Shown one piece after another: positions 32,246-41,386 of a stretch of 45,455 bases of DNA. Both the position numbers and the translations under genes were made by a program. Source of the stretch: an uncultured Jannaschia sp. Its GTDB lineage: Bacteria > Pseudomonadota > Alphaproteobacteria > Rhodobacterales > Rhodobacteraceae. The stretch spans positions 1 to 45,455 of the forward strand of contig NZ_CANLTR010000028.1 in assembly GCF_947494055.1 (NCBI RefSeq). The letters run 5' to 3'. The notes beneath the pieces were generated by a model, which was not told where the DNA came from, ran no database searches, and saw nothing but the letters and a program-made list of their open reading frames with translations. Each line of letters opens with the position of its first letter. The first letter of the stretch is position 1.

Positions 32246-33739
32246 TCAGCTTGCCGTATCCTGCCGTCCAGACCGGACAAGCGTATAGACGATGTAGCAA
32301 AGCATGATCGCGACCACGGTGAGGATCGTCGCGCTGATCGGACGCTCGACGAAGATCATCGGCCCGTCTCGTGACAGCAGCAGCGAACGCCGGAAGTTGT
32401 TCTCCAGCACCGGACCGAGAATGATGCCGATGATGATTGGTGCAAGCGGGTATCCTGCCCGGCGCAGAAGGAAGCCGAGTCCTCCAAAGACCAGCATCAC
32501 GTAGAGATCGAAGACCGAGTTCTGCAATGCGTAGGTGCCCATCGTCGACAGCAGAAGGACGATCGGCAGTAGCCATGCTTTCTTCAGCTTCAGGACTGTG
32601 CCGAAGAAAGGGACAAGGACGATACCGAGTATGAGAAGGATCACGTTGCCCGTCAGATAGGCAAGGAAGATGCCGCCCGCGACATCCGCGTTCGACCGGA
32701 ACAGCTCCGGGCCCGGAAAGAAGCCGAGGAGGAACAGCGCCGCAAGAAGGACAGCCGTCGAGGCGTCGCCCGGGATGCCGAGCGACAGCGACGGGATCAG
32801 TGCGCCGCCGCAGCAGCCGTTGTTCGCCGCTTCGGTCGCGACGACACCGCCCTCAGCGCCCTCGCCATAGCCGTCCTCGGGCTTCGAGAACTTGCGCGCC
32901 ACCGCGTAGGAGACGAACGCGCTGACATCCCCACCCGCTCCCGGAATGGCGCCCAGTCCTGTGCCGATCAGGGCAGAGCGAACGAGGTTGACCTTGTGAG
33001 AGGCGATCAGGCGCAGGGCGCGGAACGAGATCACGAGCTTCTGGAGGCGGGGCGTGTCGAGGAAACCGCCGCCGCCGATCTGGAACAGGAACTCCGAGAT
33101 TGCGAACAGGCCGACCACGACCGCGACGATGTTGGGCCCGCTGGTCAGGTTGAAGTTGCCGAATGTGTAGCGGTACGCATTCGTGAATTCGTCCGTACCT
33201 ATCGTTGCGATGAGAAGGCCTAGCCCACCGGTCAGCAAGCCCTTGATGGCGGAGCCCTCCGACACGACAATGATCGTCGTCAGTCCGAGCAGCGCCATCG
33301 CTGCGTATTCCGGCGGTCCGAAGCGCAGCGCGAAGGCTGCGAGCATCGGCGAGAAGAACACGAGCATCACACCGCCGATCAGCCCGCCCAGAGCAGACGC
33401 GGTGATGGAGAGGCCGATTGCATCCTGGCTGCGACCCTTCTGTGCCATCGGGTAGCCGTCGAAGAGCGTCGCTGCGGCGAGCGGCGTTCCGGGAATGCGC
33501 AGCAGGATCGCCGAGATCGAGCCGCCGGCGGACCCGCCGATATAGACGGCGATCAGCATACCCATCGCCGGAATCGGCGGCAGGTGGAACGCCACCGGCA
33601 GGAGAAGCACGATCCCCATCAGCGGCCCGAGCCCGGGCAGCACGCCGATGACGAGTCCGCCAACGATGCCAGCGGCGATCAACAGCATCGTCTGCATGGT
33701 GAAGAGGAGCGGCGCGCCCTGCAGGATCAGATCGAACAT
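32246..33739 (-). CDS. tctA: Tripartite tricarboxylate transporter large permease TctA
   Basis: A 497-residue inner-membrane protein with about 12 hydrophobic segments. It has the TctA signatures GVLPGLGPLMGI near the N-terminus, LLRIPGTPLAAATLFDGYP, and SLGIPGDASTAVL in the second half. With TctB and TctC it forms a cation-driven importer for organic anions. The start is the ATG at 33739; seven bases separate it from tctB. It is followed by the formylglycine enzyme, so import and sulfatase activation are in one operon. Confidence 0.94.
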   Translation of the reverse strand: MFDLILQGAPLLFTMQTMLLIAAGIVGGLVIGVLPGLGPLMGIVLLLPVAFHLPPIPAMGMLIAVYIGGSAGGSISAILLRIPGTPLAAATLFDGYPMAQKGRSQDAIGLSITASALGGLIGGVMLVFFSPMLAAFALRFGPPEYAAMALLGLTTIIVVSEGSAIKGLLTGGLGLLIATIGTDEFTNAYRYTFGNFNLTSGPNIVAVVVGLFAISEFLFQIGGGGFLDTPRLQKLVISFRALRLIASHKVNLVRSALIGTGLGAIPGAGGDVSAFVSYAVARKFSKPEDGYGEGAEGGVVATEAANNGCCGGALIPSLSLGIPGDASTAVLLAALFLLGFFPGPELFRSNADVAGGIFLAYLTGNVILLILGIVLVPFFGTVLKLKKAWLLPIVLLLSTMGTYALQNSVFDLYVMLVFGGLGFLLRRAGYPLAPIIIGIILGPVLENNFRRSLLLSRDGPMIFVERPISATILTVVAIMLCYIVYTLVRSGRQDTAS

Positions 33740-33746
33740 CTTGCGC

Positions 33747-34235
33747 TCAGCCGAAGACCGTGAGGCTGAACATGCCAACCGGCAAAACCACGTTCAGAAG
33801 CCCCTCGAACACCGCCGCCACCGTAAGCGACACCGCGACGCCACCGAGAAGCGCCGTCCAGAACGACAGGCCGAAAGCCCGTAGCAGCACGGCGAGCAGG
33901 ACAGGTGTGGTCAGGTGGTAGCCGAGCGGGCGCAGCGCAAGGAGATAGACAACGAAGAGTAGAACGGTCCCGATCGCCAGCATCGTCGTCGGCCCGGTTC
34001 GGATCGGCGAGGGCCCGGCGACCCGGCCGGCGAGGATACGGACGCCGTTGACCCCCGACAGGACGACAAGGATCCAGGCGATCAGACCGGGATACATCGC
34101 GGCGTCGGTCATCGGCCCGCCCCCGGCGACACCCTGCTCCTCGAGCGAGGTGGTGTTCTGCCACAGAACGATCAACGGGATCGCGAGGAGCACGACCCAG
34201 GCGATCCAGTCGTAGGCATAGCTGCGTAGCGGCAT
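33747..34235 (-). CDS. tctB: Tripartite tricarboxylate transporter small permease TctB
   Basis: A 162-residue membrane protein with four predicted hydrophobic segments, the usual TctB size and layout. AAMYPGLIAWILVVLSG and the RPLGYHLTTPVLLA segment are typical. It lies between tctC and tctA in the first sulfatase operon. TctB proteins are poorly conserved, so the call leans on size, topology and neighbours. Confidence 0.9.
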   Translation of the reverse strand: MPLRSYAYDWIAWVVLLAIPLIVLWQNTTSLEEQGVAGGGPMTDAAMYPGLIAWILVVLSGVNGVRILAGRVAGPSPIRTGPTTMLAIGTVLLFVVYLLALRPLGYHLTTPVLLAVLLRAFGLSFWTALLGGVAVSLTVAAVFEGLLNVVLPVGMFSLTVFG

Positions 34236-34299
34236 CCCGCCCTCCTCCGAAAGTCGCGACCGGCGAAACGGCTGCGCGGCGATGGATGATCGCGGCCGA

Positions 34300-35289
34300 T
34301 CAGAGACCCTGCATCCGCTCTACTTCCCAGGCAATCGCATCGACGGCACCGCTCAGCTGTTCCTCGACCGGTCCGACGATCTCGTCGTAGCGCTCGGGGC
34401 CGTAGAGTGTTGGAACGTAACCCATGTCGAGGAGCTTCTGCTGAACGTCCTCGCGTGCGAGCGCAGCGCCCATCGCGTCCTGCAGCGTCGTCACCACGTC
34501 GTCGGGCGTGTCGTTGCTCACCAACCACCAGTCCCAGCCCATCGGCGACAGGTCGGTCATGCCCATGTCGATCCCGAGCGAGCCGATCAGGGGCGCGCCG
34601 TCATAGGTCTCCGACGAGCGATCGAGCGTGGAAAGCACGGCCAGGATGTCGACGTCATCCTTGTTGACCCGGTACACGCCCGGATTGATGACGATGAAAT
34701 CGAGGATGCCGCTGCGAAGATCGCGAACCGCATTGTCGATCTCCGGATAGGGAACAAGCTGCGCGAGCGCGTCCTCGGTCTGCATGACCTTCGCCGCCAC
34801 CATGTGCGGCAGAGAGCCCGATGTGCCGGGGGAATAGCGCAGGTCGCCCGGGTTTTCCTGGGCGTAACCCATCAGCGCATCGAGGTCCGGAAACCTTTCG
34901 TCCCCCTTGCGGACGGCGATCGCGAACGCGTTGGACGTGGCCGACCAAAGCGGCGTGAAATCCTCGTAGGACCAGTCCGCGTTGCCCTGCATCGGCTGCA
35001 GGACGAGCGGCGCGACATAACCATCGATGAGCGTGTATCCATCGGCCTCATTGGCCATTGCGGTCTGGAACGCCTTCACGCCCCCCGCACCAGGTGTCGA
35101 GACAATGGAGACGTTGACGCCGAGCTCCTCACCCATTGCGTCGGCGATGACCTGGCTTGCCGCCATCGTCGCGCCGGGCGCCCAGGGATAGATGGCCTCG
35201 ATGTTGCGCTCCGGGAACTCGGCGAGCGCCGGTCCTGTTGCAATGGCCGCGCCGACGGCCAGCGCCAGCATTCTAAGTGACGGTTTCAT
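34300..35289 (-). CDS. tctC: Tripartite tricarboxylate transporter binding protein TctC
   Basis: A 329-residue periplasmic binding protein with a signal peptide cleaved near ALA23-E. The mature protein follows the TctC pattern: IEAIYPWAPGATMAAS, VSTPGAGGV, GYTLIDG and DLRYSPGTSGS. Binding proteins of this family usually capture carboxylates or related anions. The start at 35289 overlaps the upstream sulfatase stop by 17 bases, so capture and desulfation are translationally linked. Confidence 0.93.
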   Translation of the reverse strand: MKPSLRMLALAVGAAIATGPALAEFPERNIEAIYPWAPGATMAASQVIADAMGEELGVNVSIVSTPGAGGVKAFQTAMANEADGYTLIDGYVAPLVLQPMQGNADWSYEDFTPLWSATSNAFAIAVRKGDERFPDLDALMGYAQENPGDLRYSPGTSGSLPHMVAAKVMQTEDALAQLVPYPEIDNAVRDLRSGILDFIVINPGVYRVNKDDVDILAVLSTLDRSSETYDGAPLIGSLGIDMGMTDLSPMGWDWWLVSNDTPDDVVTTLQDAMGAALAREDVQQKLLDMGYVPTLYGPERYDEIVGPVEEQLSGAVDAIAWEVERMQGL

Positions 35290-36832
35290 GATGGTCCTCC
35301 CTCTCGTGTCGGTATTCAGTCGCGAGGCCATACCAGTCGTAGACCTCGTTCGGGGTGTCGTGCGCCGTAAGCACGGCCACGGCGGCTTGGCGTAGATCGG
35401 CTGCGCGCCGGGCATCCTCGATCGGCGTCTCCTGGCGCGGGTCGCGGTGCAGGTCGTAAAGCCGCGTGCCGGTGTCCTCGAAGCCCAGTCCGTCGTTCAT
35501 CGGCACACGCTTGGCGTCCGGCAGTGCCGCGTAGGACAAGAGCGGCACGCCGCGTGTGAAGTCGAAGCCCGGAACGAGTTCCGCGGTGGCCAGCTCCTTT
35601 TCGGTGAAGGGTGCCGACATGTGATGCGGCGCGAGCGTGTATTCGCGCAGGCCCGGCGCCGTCCAGTCCGGCGGGTAATGATAGAGCACCGATGCGCCGT
35701 CGGTGATCCCGATCGGGCCGCCGAAGACGCCGAAGACGGCGACCTCACGCCCCTCGGCCCCGGGGTCGGCGAGGAACACGTCCAAATCTTGCGCACACAC
35801 CTCGACCGGCACCTCCGCGTCGTGGAGGCCGAGAAGGGTCGGCATCAGATCCGTCGTCTGTGTCAACGCCCCGGTCCGCCGTCCGGCCGCGCCGGGCTGG
35901 CGCGGATCGTGGATCATCAGGGGTATGTGACTGACTTCCTCGTAATAGGGCATCCGACACTTGCCCCACCAATCGTGCTCGCCCAGCAGGAAGCCGTGAT
36001 CAGTGGTCACGATCAGCGCGGTGTCGTCCCACATGTCGTGCGCATCGAGATAGTCGAGCAGGCGTCCCAGATATTCGTCGCACATCGTCAGGAGCGCCGC
36101 GTAGTTCGCCCGGATCTCTGCGATCTCATCGGGAGTCTCCGCCACGCGCTCGTAATACGGCCAGTCGAGAACGCCACCCTCATAATTCGTCCGGAACGCC
36201 TCGCGGAAGCGGTCCGGTGCGTGGAACGGCTCATGTGGGTCGAAGCATTCAAGCATGAGAAGCCAGTCGTCGGCCGCCCGGTTGCGGTCGAGGAACTCGA
36301 ATGCTTTTCCGAAGCATTGCGGACCGGGGAAATCGCCCTCTTCCCGCATCACCTCGCAATTCACCATGTGCTGGAAGCGTTTGCTGTCACGCGTGGGCGG
36401 GTAGTGACTCTCTGCGAAGGTCTCGCGGACGCCCTCAACCTTCGGATCGACGCGGGCGATCCAGGGATCGTATTCCTGCCCGCGGACATATTCCCAGCTG
36501 TTGAACCTCGTGTGAAAGCCCGCGCCGCCGTCCTCGAAATAATGCAAGTGGTCGGTGATCATGTGCGTGTAGGTGCCACGCCACTTCAGGATTTCCGCGA
36601 AGGAGTTGTCGAACGGCTCGAGCGGTCCCCAGCTGCGATGCATGAAGTTCAGACGACCCGAATGCATGTCACGCCGGGCGGGCATGCAGGGGAGCGAGCC
36701 GACGTAATGGCGGTCGAAAGTCATCGAACGGGCGGCAAGTCGATCAAAGTTCGGCGTCGGGATTGCCGTGCCGCCATAGGCACCGAGCGCGCTTCGATTG
36801 AGCGAGTCGAAGAGCAGAAATATTGTTCGCAA
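35273..36832 (-). CDS. Cytoplasmic Cys-type sulfatase (first module)
   Basis: A 519-residue sulfatase of the alkaline phosphatase superfamily. The formylglycine site is LPCMPARR with Cys49. Metal ligands include D9 in FDSLNRS and the TTDHGFLLGEH motif. I choose the TTG at 36832, because GGAGGA sits about six bases upstream and the typical RTIFLLFDSLN strand begins right there; the ATG at 36859 has no ribosome site. No signal peptide, so the ester must be imported first. It leads the tctC-tctB-tctA-FGE operon. The substrate is unknown. Confidence 0.9.
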   Translation of the reverse strand: MRTIFLLFDSLNRSALGAYGGTAIPTPNFDRLAARSMTFDRHYVGSLPCMPARRDMHSGRLNFMHRSWGPLEPFDNSFAEILKWRGTYTHMITDHLHYFEDGGAGFHTRFNSWEYVRGQEYDPWIARVDPKVEGVRETFAESHYPPTRDSKRFQHMVNCEVMREEGDFPGPQCFGKAFEFLDRNRAADDWLLMLECFDPHEPFHAPDRFREAFRTNYEGGVLDWPYYERVAETPDEIAEIRANYAALLTMCDEYLGRLLDYLDAHDMWDDTALIVTTDHGFLLGEHDWWGKCRMPYYEEVSHIPLMIHDPRQPGAAGRRTGALTQTTDLMPTLLGLHDAEVPVEVCAQDLDVFLADPGAEGREVAVFGVFGGPIGITDGASVLYHYPPDWTAPGLREYTLAPHHMSAPFTEKELATAELVPGFDFTRGVPLLSYAALPDAKRVPMNDGLGFEDTGTRLYDLHRDPRQETPIEDARRAADLRQAAVAVLTAHDTPNEVYDWYGLATEYRHEREDHHETVT

Positions 36833-36869
36833 GTCCGTTCCTCCCACCCCCGGATACATCGACAGGAGC

Positions 36870-36917
36870 GATAAAACCTAATAGAAAGAGAAGATGTCTC
36901 GATAGACCGAGTTTATC
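36870..36917. promoter_or_regulatory. Inverted repeat between sulfatase and LysR gene (first module)
   Basis: GATAAAAC at 36870-36877 and GTTTATC at 36911-36917 are inverted in the 86-base divergent promoter, allowing one unpaired base. LysR proteins often bind such paired half-sites. The assignment is tentative. Confidence 0.35.
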
Positions 36918-36918
36918 A

Positions 36919-37839
36919 GTGAGTGACGATCACCTCTTTCTCAATCGGCAGACGATCCAGTTCCTGACCGTGTTCGAGATGCAGAGCCTGCACAAGGCGG
37001 CCGACACACTGAGGATCTCCCAGCCTGCGCTCAGCGTCGGCATCCGCAACCTCGAGGAAAAGCTTGGCGCGCCGCTCTTCGAGCGGACGAGCAAGGGAAT
37101 GGAGCCGACGGCGATCGGGCAGGCCTTCTATCATTACGCCACAGCCGCGCGGCAGACCGGACGCACGGCGATCGAGGAGGTCCGGGCACGAGACAGCGGC
37201 GAGCTTGGGACCCTCCGGCTCGGGGCCGGCGTGGCTTTCACCACCACCGTCCTGCCGCCGATCCTGCGGCGCCTGCGCGACCGCTATCCTGGCCTTACGG
37301 TCGATCTCCTGTCGGGTGTCGGCGACCAACTCGCGCCGCGCTTCCTTGAGGGGGAGATCGACGTCCTGCTTGCCAGCACCGCCCTGCCCGGCCTCGACGC
37401 ACCCGGTATCCGGCGGCAGTACCTGACTAATCTGCCGATGTATGCGTTCTGCGACGCGGGCTCGGTGCTGGCGCGCCGAACGCAGGTCACACCAGCAGAC
37501 CTGCTGACAGTCGGCTGGGCGGGGTTCTACGAGGACGAGAGTTCGATCCATGCGGCTGCGCATTACATGGGACTCCACGGCCTACCCCCGCCCCGCACCG
37601 CCATCCGATCGAACTCGGTCGCGGCACTGACGGCCTTCGTTGGCGGCACGGACCTCGTCCTGATCCTCGTGTCCCGTCTGCTCGACCACGCCACGAAGGC
37701 CGGGCTTGTCCAACTTCCACTGGCGGTTCCGCTGTGGGAAATTCCCGTCAGCCTCTACCTTCGGGAGGTTGCTGCGACGTCTCCGATCGCCGCGGCGTTC
37801 GTCGATGCCGTTCAAGACGAGTTTCGTTGCGGCACATGA
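36919..37839 (+). CDS. LysR-family regulator (first module)
   Basis: A 306-residue LysR-type regulator. The N-terminal helix-turn-helix is SLHKAADTLRISQPALSVGI, followed by EEKLGAPLFER. The rest is the effector-binding domain (GTLRLGAGVAF, LTVDLLSGVG). The GTG at 36919 gives the usual LysR length; a frame to 36823 would overlap the divergent sulfatase start. Divergent placement suggests it controls the first sulfatase/TctABC operon. It ends 12 bases before the convergent tctA of the second module. Confidence 0.9.
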   Translation: MSDDHLFLNRQTIQFLTVFEMQSLHKAADTLRISQPALSVGIRNLEEKLGAPLFERTSKGMEPTAIGQAFYHYATAARQTGRTAIEEVRARDSGELGTLRLGAGVAFTTTVLPPILRRLRDRYPGLTVDLLSGVGDQLAPRFLEGEIDVLLASTALPGLDAPGIRRQYLTNLPMYAFCDAGSVLARRTQVTPADLLTVGWAGFYEDESSIHAAAHYMGLHGLPPPRTAIRSNSVAALTAFVGGTDLVLILVSRLLDHATKAGLVQLPLAVPLWEIPVSLYLREVAATSPIAAAFVDAVQDEFRCGT

Positions 37840-37850
37840 CGTCCGCCCTT

Positions 37851-39359
37851 CTAGATATCAACCGGCCCATCCTGGCTCCGCCGCTGTCGCATTGCCGTAT
37901 AGACAGGTAGCAGCAACAACAGAGCCGACGCGATCACGAAGACGGCGCTGATCGGCTGTGTGAGGAAAGTCGACCAATCCCCGCGAGACAGCAAAAGCGC
38001 CCGGCGAAAGTTCTCCTCGAGCATCGGGCTCAGGATGAACCCGAGCAGCAGTGGCGCAGGCGGAAAGCCCAGCATCTTCATGCCGTAGCCGACGACACCG
38101 AAGGCGATCACGAGGAAGATGTCGAAGACGGCGTAGTTGATCGAATAGACGCCGATGCAGATGAGCGCGAGAATGACGGGGTAGAGAATGGAATAGGGGA
38201 TCTGGAGAAGCCGGACCCAGATCCCCACCAGCGGGATGTTCAGGATCACCAGCATGAAATTCCCGATCAGAAAGCTGACGATGAGGCCCCAGAACATCTG
38301 AGGCTGTTCCGAGATGAAGCCCGGCCCCGGATTGATGCCGTGGATCATCAACGCGCCGAGCATGACGGCCATCACCGCGTCGCCCGGTACGCCCAGGGTC
38401 AGCGTCGGGATGAACGCCGTCTGTGCGGTCGCATTGTTGGCCGCCTCCGGCGCGGTGACGCCCTCGATCGCACCGCGCCCGAAGTTCTCCGGCGTGCTGG
38501 AGATACGTTTTTCGAAAGCGTAGGCGATGAACACCGCCATGGACGCACCCGCGCCAGGCAGGATGCCGCAAACCGCGCCGAACAGCGAACCTCGGCCCAT
38601 TGCGGGCCCTGCCCACCGGATCTCGTCGCGGGTCGGAATCATGTCGCGGATCCGAAGGGCTTGCGAATTGCCTTGGCGGGGCCGATGTGCGCTGGCCATG
38701 ACCTCGGAGACGCCGAAGATGCCCATGGCCACGGCCACGAGGGACAGACCATCAGCGATCCCGGGAATGCCGAAAGTGAAGCGGAACTGGCCGGACGTAA
38801 TGTCCTGTCCGACGATCCCGAGGAGAAGCCCGAAGGCCACCATCGCGACCGAACGCAGGAAGCTGTCGCCGCCGATGGCGGCCGTGCCGATCAGGGCGAA
38901 GAGGATAAGCGAGAAGTATTCCGCGGCGCCGAACTCGAGCGCAAACCGGGCCAGGATCGGCGCGAAGATCGCCACGAGTAGGATCCCGAAGAGCGACCCC
39001 ACAAGGGACGCGATGGCGGTGATGAACAGCGCCACGCCGGCGCGTCCCTGCCGGGCCATCGGATAGCCGTCGAGGCATGCGACCGCGGCGGGCGGCGTGC
39101 CGGGAAGGTTGAGGAGGATCGACGCGATCGAACCGCCGTACTGTCCTCCATAATAGACCCCGGCGAGCATGATGATTGCATCGGTCGGGTCGATGTAGAA
39201 CGTGATCGGGAGCAGCATCGCGATGGCGGGCAGAGGGCCGATGCCGGGAAGAACGCCGACGACCATTCCCAGGCACACGCCGAGAAAGCAGTAGAGCAGC
39301 GCAGAGGACGTGAATGCGACCTCCGCCCCAAGCGCGAAGTTCGCGACGAGGTCGCTCAT
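37851..39359 (-). CDS. tctA: Tripartite tricarboxylate transporter large permease TctA (second module)
   Basis: A 502-residue TctA with GVLPGIGPLPAIAMLLP, LLNLPGTPPAAVACLDGYP, GILPGAGASM and TLGVPGDAVMAVMLG. The ATG at 39359 overlaps the tctB stop by four bases (ATGA). The open frame runs on to 39941 but the extra sequence is tctB in another frame. It is related to the first TctA but clearly not a recent copy, since only family motifs are shared. Confidence 0.94.
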   Translation of the reverse strand: MSDLVANFALGAEVAFTSSALLYCFLGVCLGMVVGVLPGIGPLPAIAMLLPITFYIDPTDAIIMLAGVYYGGQYGGSIASILLNLPGTPPAAVACLDGYPMARQGRAGVALFITAIASLVGSLFGILLVAIFAPILARFALEFGAAEYFSLILFALIGTAAIGGDSFLRSVAMVAFGLLLGIVGQDITSGQFRFTFGIPGIADGLSLVAVAMGIFGVSEVMASAHRPRQGNSQALRIRDMIPTRDEIRWAGPAMGRGSLFGAVCGILPGAGASMAVFIAYAFEKRISSTPENFGRGAIEGVTAPEAANNATAQTAFIPTLTLGVPGDAVMAVMLGALMIHGINPGPGFISEQPQMFWGLIVSFLIGNFMLVILNIPLVGIWVRLLQIPYSILYPVILALICIGVYSINYAVFDIFLVIAFGVVGYGMKMLGFPPAPLLLGFILSPMLEENFRRALLLSRGDWSTFLTQPISAVFVIASALLLLLPVYTAMRQRRSQDGPVDI

Positions 39360-39844
39360 AATCCCTCCACGGCCTGGAGCGGCAGGCCGAGGCCGAACAC
39401 GAAGATCCCCCAGATGAGGGCGGGCGTGACGACGATCAGCGTCATCGTACGCCGCAGGGATAAACTCGGCGCGGCGAGACTCGCTATCCCGACGAGCCCG
39501 ACACAAGCCGGGACCAGGCCCGCGGGGCGGAGCAGCAGCGCGAAGACCACCATCGCGAGTGGAACGAAAACCCGGGAACGCCAGACGGGCACGCCGCGCT
39601 CGGTGAGGGTATCGTCCGCTTCCGGCGCACGCCGTGCTTCGAGAACGCAGATCAGCGCGCCGAGAAGGATCAGTGTTCCACCGAGAAGCATCGGGTAGTA
39701 GCCAGGGCCCATCCGGCTCGGCGTGCCGAGTTGCATTCCGAGCGATTGCCACAACACGTAGGCCCCCAGCAGCGTCACGACGGCACCGGCGAAGAGCGTG
39801 CTGCGATCCAGCGTCGGCGTCGCTGCGTCGGCTTCGCAATCCAT
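39356..39844 (-). CDS. tctB: Tripartite tricarboxylate transporter small permease TctB (second module)
   Basis: A 162-residue four-segment membrane protein. MGPGYYPMLLGGTLILLGALI is the standard TctB first half, cited here only for its MGPGYYP core. The ATG at 39844 overlaps the sulfatase stop by one base (TGATG), and its own stop overlaps tctA by four, so sulfatase, tctB and tctA are translated as a coupled series. Confidence 0.92.
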   Translation of the reverse strand: MDCEADAATPTLDRSTLFAGAVVTLLGAYVLWQSLGMQLGTPSRMGPGYYPMLLGGTLILLGALICVLEARRAPEADDTLTERGVPVWRSRVFVPLAMVVFALLLRPAGLVPACVGLVGIASLAAPSLSLRRTMTLIVVTPALIWGIFVFGLGLPLQAVEGL

Positions 39845-41322
39845 CAGAACGCCCCGACCTTCTGGCTGGCATCCGACGGCGGCACTTCGGGGTAATGAAT
39901 ACCGCGCTGACCGGACAGCCCGCGATTGTCGGCGACTGCAAGGTCCGGCGCGTCGATCCCCGTCAGACGGCCATCCTCGACCCATTCGCGATCCTCACCG
40001 TAGAGTTCCGAGACAAGGACGGTCTCCAGCCTCGAACGTCGTTCGGCATGCTGTTCGTCGTCTGCGAGGTTACGGCATTCGCCGGGATCGTCCTGCAGGT
40101 CGAAAAGCTGCATGCGATTGCCAGCCGGGTACCAGATCAGCTTGTATCGCTCGTCGCGGACCATGCGGGATGCACGCGCCCCGCTATGGGATTCGCCGTA
40201 AAGATGCGCCCGGCGTCGATCGGATAGAAGGCTGAGACCCTCGCAGGTCTCCGGCACCGGCACACCCGCCATGTCCAGCATCGTCGGCATCAGATCGTGC
40301 AGGGCGACGAGCCTGTCGTCGAGAATACCCGGCCCGCCGAGCCGATGCTCGCCGACCCGGTCGGCGATCAAGAGCGGGACCCGGGCAGAGGGATCGTACA
40401 TCAGCCGCTTTCCGTAGAGCCCATGGTCCCCAAGCATGTCCCCGTGGTCGGAAGTGAAGACGATGATCGTGTCGTCGAGCAGACCGGCCTCGCGGAGCGT
40501 TCCGATCAGCAGCCGGATCTGGTGATCGACATGCGTGCAGAGGGCATAATAGGCCCTTCGCATGTCAGCGAGTTGCGCCGGGGGAAGCGCCGCATAATAG
40601 GCACGCACGGCACGCAAGACGAACGGCATGTCGGCGTCGTCCTCCGACCAGTCGGCCGAAACCGGCTCCGGCATCTCGCGACGTGCGTAGCGCTCGAGGT
40701 AGCTGGCGAGCGGTACGATCGGAGGATGCGGATGGGTGTAGGAAACATGCCAGAATCCCGGACGCGTCGGGTCGCGGCGACGAATGCTGCGGGCGGCGGT
40801 CCGCGTCGTCCAGTTCGTGACATGCGTCTCCTCCGGCAGGTGCCAGGTCCGCCAGGAATACTCGTTGTTGCTCATCCCGTGGAGGAACTGGGCGCCGGCA
40901 TGACCGCTATCGGCGAGATACATCTCGTAATCGTCGGGCCCACCAAGATGGCCGCGCCCTTCCTCGGCGAGGATCGCGTCGTCGAAGCCGATCCGATCCC
41001 GCGGCGGATAGACGTGCAGCTTGCCAATCGCGGTGGTCTGGTAGCCCGCGTCACGGAAGCAGCCAGCCAGGGTCGGGGTTTGCGGCGGCATCGGAAGGCT
41101 CGGCTGGAAGTCGCGGTCTCCGTGTCCACGGGACGTGAGCCCCGTCATCAGAGAACGACGCGATGGAATGCAGATCGGGGTCTGCGCGTAGGTATTGGTA
41201 AAGCGGGTACCGACCTCGGCGAGACGATCGAGCGTGGGTGTCTCGATCGTGTGGTGGCCCGCGCATCCAAGCAGGTACGACGGCCATTGATCGACGGTCA
41301 CGAACAGGACGTGGGGATTCAC
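39844..41322 (-). CDS. Cytoplasmic Cys-type sulfatase (second module)
   Basis: A 492-residue sulfatase. The formylglycine motif is PICIPSRRS with Cys51. Metal-binding D11 lies in VTVDQWPSYLLG, and TSDHGDMLGDHG completes the site. The GTG at 41322 is preceded by AAGGA and fits the start of the first strand (NPHVLFVTVDQ); a longer ATG frame to 41478 runs into tctC coding sequence. No signal peptide. The GKLHVYPPRDRIGFDD and QLFDLQDDPGE segments match sulfatases acting on small or aryl and choline-like esters, but no single substrate can be named. Confidence 0.92.
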   Translation of the reverse strand: MNPHVLFVTVDQWPSYLLGCAGHHTIETPTLDRLAEVGTRFTNTYAQTPICIPSRRSLMTGLTSRGHGDRDFQPSLPMPPQTPTLAGCFRDAGYQTTAIGKLHVYPPRDRIGFDDAILAEEGRGHLGGPDDYEMYLADSGHAGAQFLHGMSNNEYSWRTWHLPEETHVTNWTTRTAARSIRRRDPTRPGFWHVSYTHPHPPIVPLASYLERYARREMPEPVSADWSEDDADMPFVLRAVRAYYAALPPAQLADMRRAYYALCTHVDHQIRLLIGTLREAGLLDDTIIVFTSDHGDMLGDHGLYGKRLMYDPSARVPLLIADRVGEHRLGGPGILDDRLVALHDLMPTMLDMAGVPVPETCEGLSLLSDRRRAHLYGESHSGARASRMVRDERYKLIWYPAGNRMQLFDLQDDPGECRNLADDEQHAERRSRLETVLVSELYGEDREWVEDGRLTGIDAPDLAVADNRGLSGQRGIHYPEVPPSDASQKVGAF

Positions 41323-41386
41323 GGTATCGATTTCCTTGCAATGAGAGAAGCCCGGACGCTTGTCGAAAGACGCCCGGGCATCGGCG

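Noticed and set aside
39360-39941. N-terminal extension of the second TctA
   Set aside because: The extra sequence is tctB read in the wrong frame. TctA proper begins at 39359 with a four-base overlap.
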